Source: Candidatus Fukatsuia symbiotica (GTDB taxonomy: Bacteria; Pseudomonadota; Gammaproteobacteria; Enterobacterales; Enterobacteriaceae). From it: a stretch of DNA of 64,000 nucleotides. Both the position numbers and the translations under genes were made by a program. The notes beneath the pieces were generated by a model, which was not told where the DNA came from, searched no databases, and worked only from the letters and a program-made list of their open reading frames with translations. This document shows positions 63,684 to 64,000 of the stretch, piece by piece (within the stretch, counting starts at the first letter, position 1; each line of letters opens with the position of its first letter). The stretch covers positions 2,170,001-2,234,000 of the forward strand of contig NZ_CP021659.1 in NCBI RefSeq assembly GCF_003122425.1, given 5' to 3'.

Positions 63684-64000
63684 ATGATAGAGAAAAAATC
63701 AGATTGCATACAAATTCATCACTATCACCCCCCTATGGGGTTTACCTTACCGGAGGTCATGCTAGCGTTGAGTTTTGGCAGTTTGATTGTATTGAGCGCC
63801 GCCAAGATTTATCCACAGTTTCACAAACAAGTTGCAACCGTATATCAGCACTACCGTCTTGAGCAGGCAATGCGACAAGTTATGCTTACTATCGAAAAAG
63901 ATGTACGGCGGGCTGGTTTCTGTCATCAACAGTGTTCTGGGTCTGCAATAGCCTTTAGTCAAGATCGAGGCGAAATGAAAAACTCCTGTATGATCGTTGC
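63684..64000 (+). CDS. ppdB: Prepilin-peptidase-dependent pseudopilin PpdB, partial
   Basis: Runs off the right edge; 105 complete codons are visible. ATG 63684 with AAAAGGAG 11 bases before. The prepilin motif MGFTLPEVMLALSFGSLIVL shows G|F and E at +5. A region like E. coli PpdB follows (IEKDVRRAGFCHQQCSGSAI, compare LQRAGYCHGICTG). The ppdA-ppdB order matches the ppdA-ppdB-ygdB-ppdC-recC locus, so recC may lie just beyond the window. Confidence 0.85.
   Translation, partial: MIEKKSDCIQIHHYHPPMGFTLPEVMLALSFGSLIVLSAAKIYPQFHKQVATVYQHYRLEQAMRQVMLTIEKDVRRAGFCHQQCSGSAIAFSQDRGEMKNSCMIV

Overview
The window looks like a chromosomal segment of a host-restricted gammaproteobacterium of the Enterobacterales. 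The closest match I recognise is the aphid symbiont Candidatus Regiella insecticola or a near relative. This rests on Yersinia/E. coli-like proteins and gene order, moderate A+T content, many short dispersed repeats inside operons, nested insertion sequences, lost genes (thrT-tufB, rseB) and large surface adhesins. The species name is from memory and was not checked by a search.

Layout. 1-4.2 kb: a trimeric autotransporter adhesin running off the left edge. 4.7-17.6 kb: the information-processing block read leftwards, in the order tRNA-Thr/Tyr/Gly, secE, nusG, rplK, rplA, rplJ, rplL, rpoB, rpoC, ending in a clear terminator. 17.7-29.6 kb: xseA, convergent with the leftward run ndk-rlmN-pilW-rodZ-ispG-hisS-yfgM-bamB-der, which keeps E. 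coli order but has repeat elements in several gaps. 29.9-36 kb: a giant classical autotransporter with about 13 passenger repeats, a four-copy 59-residue linker repeat and a barrel separated by a frameshift. 36.4-43.7 kb: plsB/dgkA divergent, then ffh, rpsP, rimM, trmD, rplS. 43.9-53.1 kb: the leftward run nadB, ycaR, kdsB, mukF, mukE, mukB. 53.3-58.4 kb: rpoE-rseA-rseC without rseB, a lipoprotein, a DUF5993/DsbB-like pair, a thiD broken by an 11-bp duplication, and a DUF2165 membrane protein. 58.5-62.6 kb: an insertion-sequence graveyard in which an IS4-type element sits inside an IS630-type element, beside an intact-ended IS630 copy and IS3/IS481 scraps. 62.7-64 kb: pseudopilin genes ppdA and ppdB, pushed apart by a nested repeat.

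The main oddities are three core proteins with extra sequence and a series of one-base shifts. Ribosomal protein S16 (rpsP) has a roughly 150-residue Ala/Lys-rich tail, RpoB has a 34-residue in-frame insertion, and L19 (rplS) has a small insertion and a longer C-terminus. In rpoB, rodZ, plsB, mukB, nadB (twice) and several transposases the reading frame breaks inside a mononucleotide run that is one base short. Restoring one base recovers full-length proteins each time. Since rpoB is essential, these are most likely sequencing or assembly errors, less likely slippage-corrected genes. The thiD break is different in kind and looks real. Two families of MITE-like repeats with terminal inverted repeats, plus a roughly 125-bp sequence found both in front of xseA and inside a repeat between ppdA and ppdB, account for much of the non-coding DNA.
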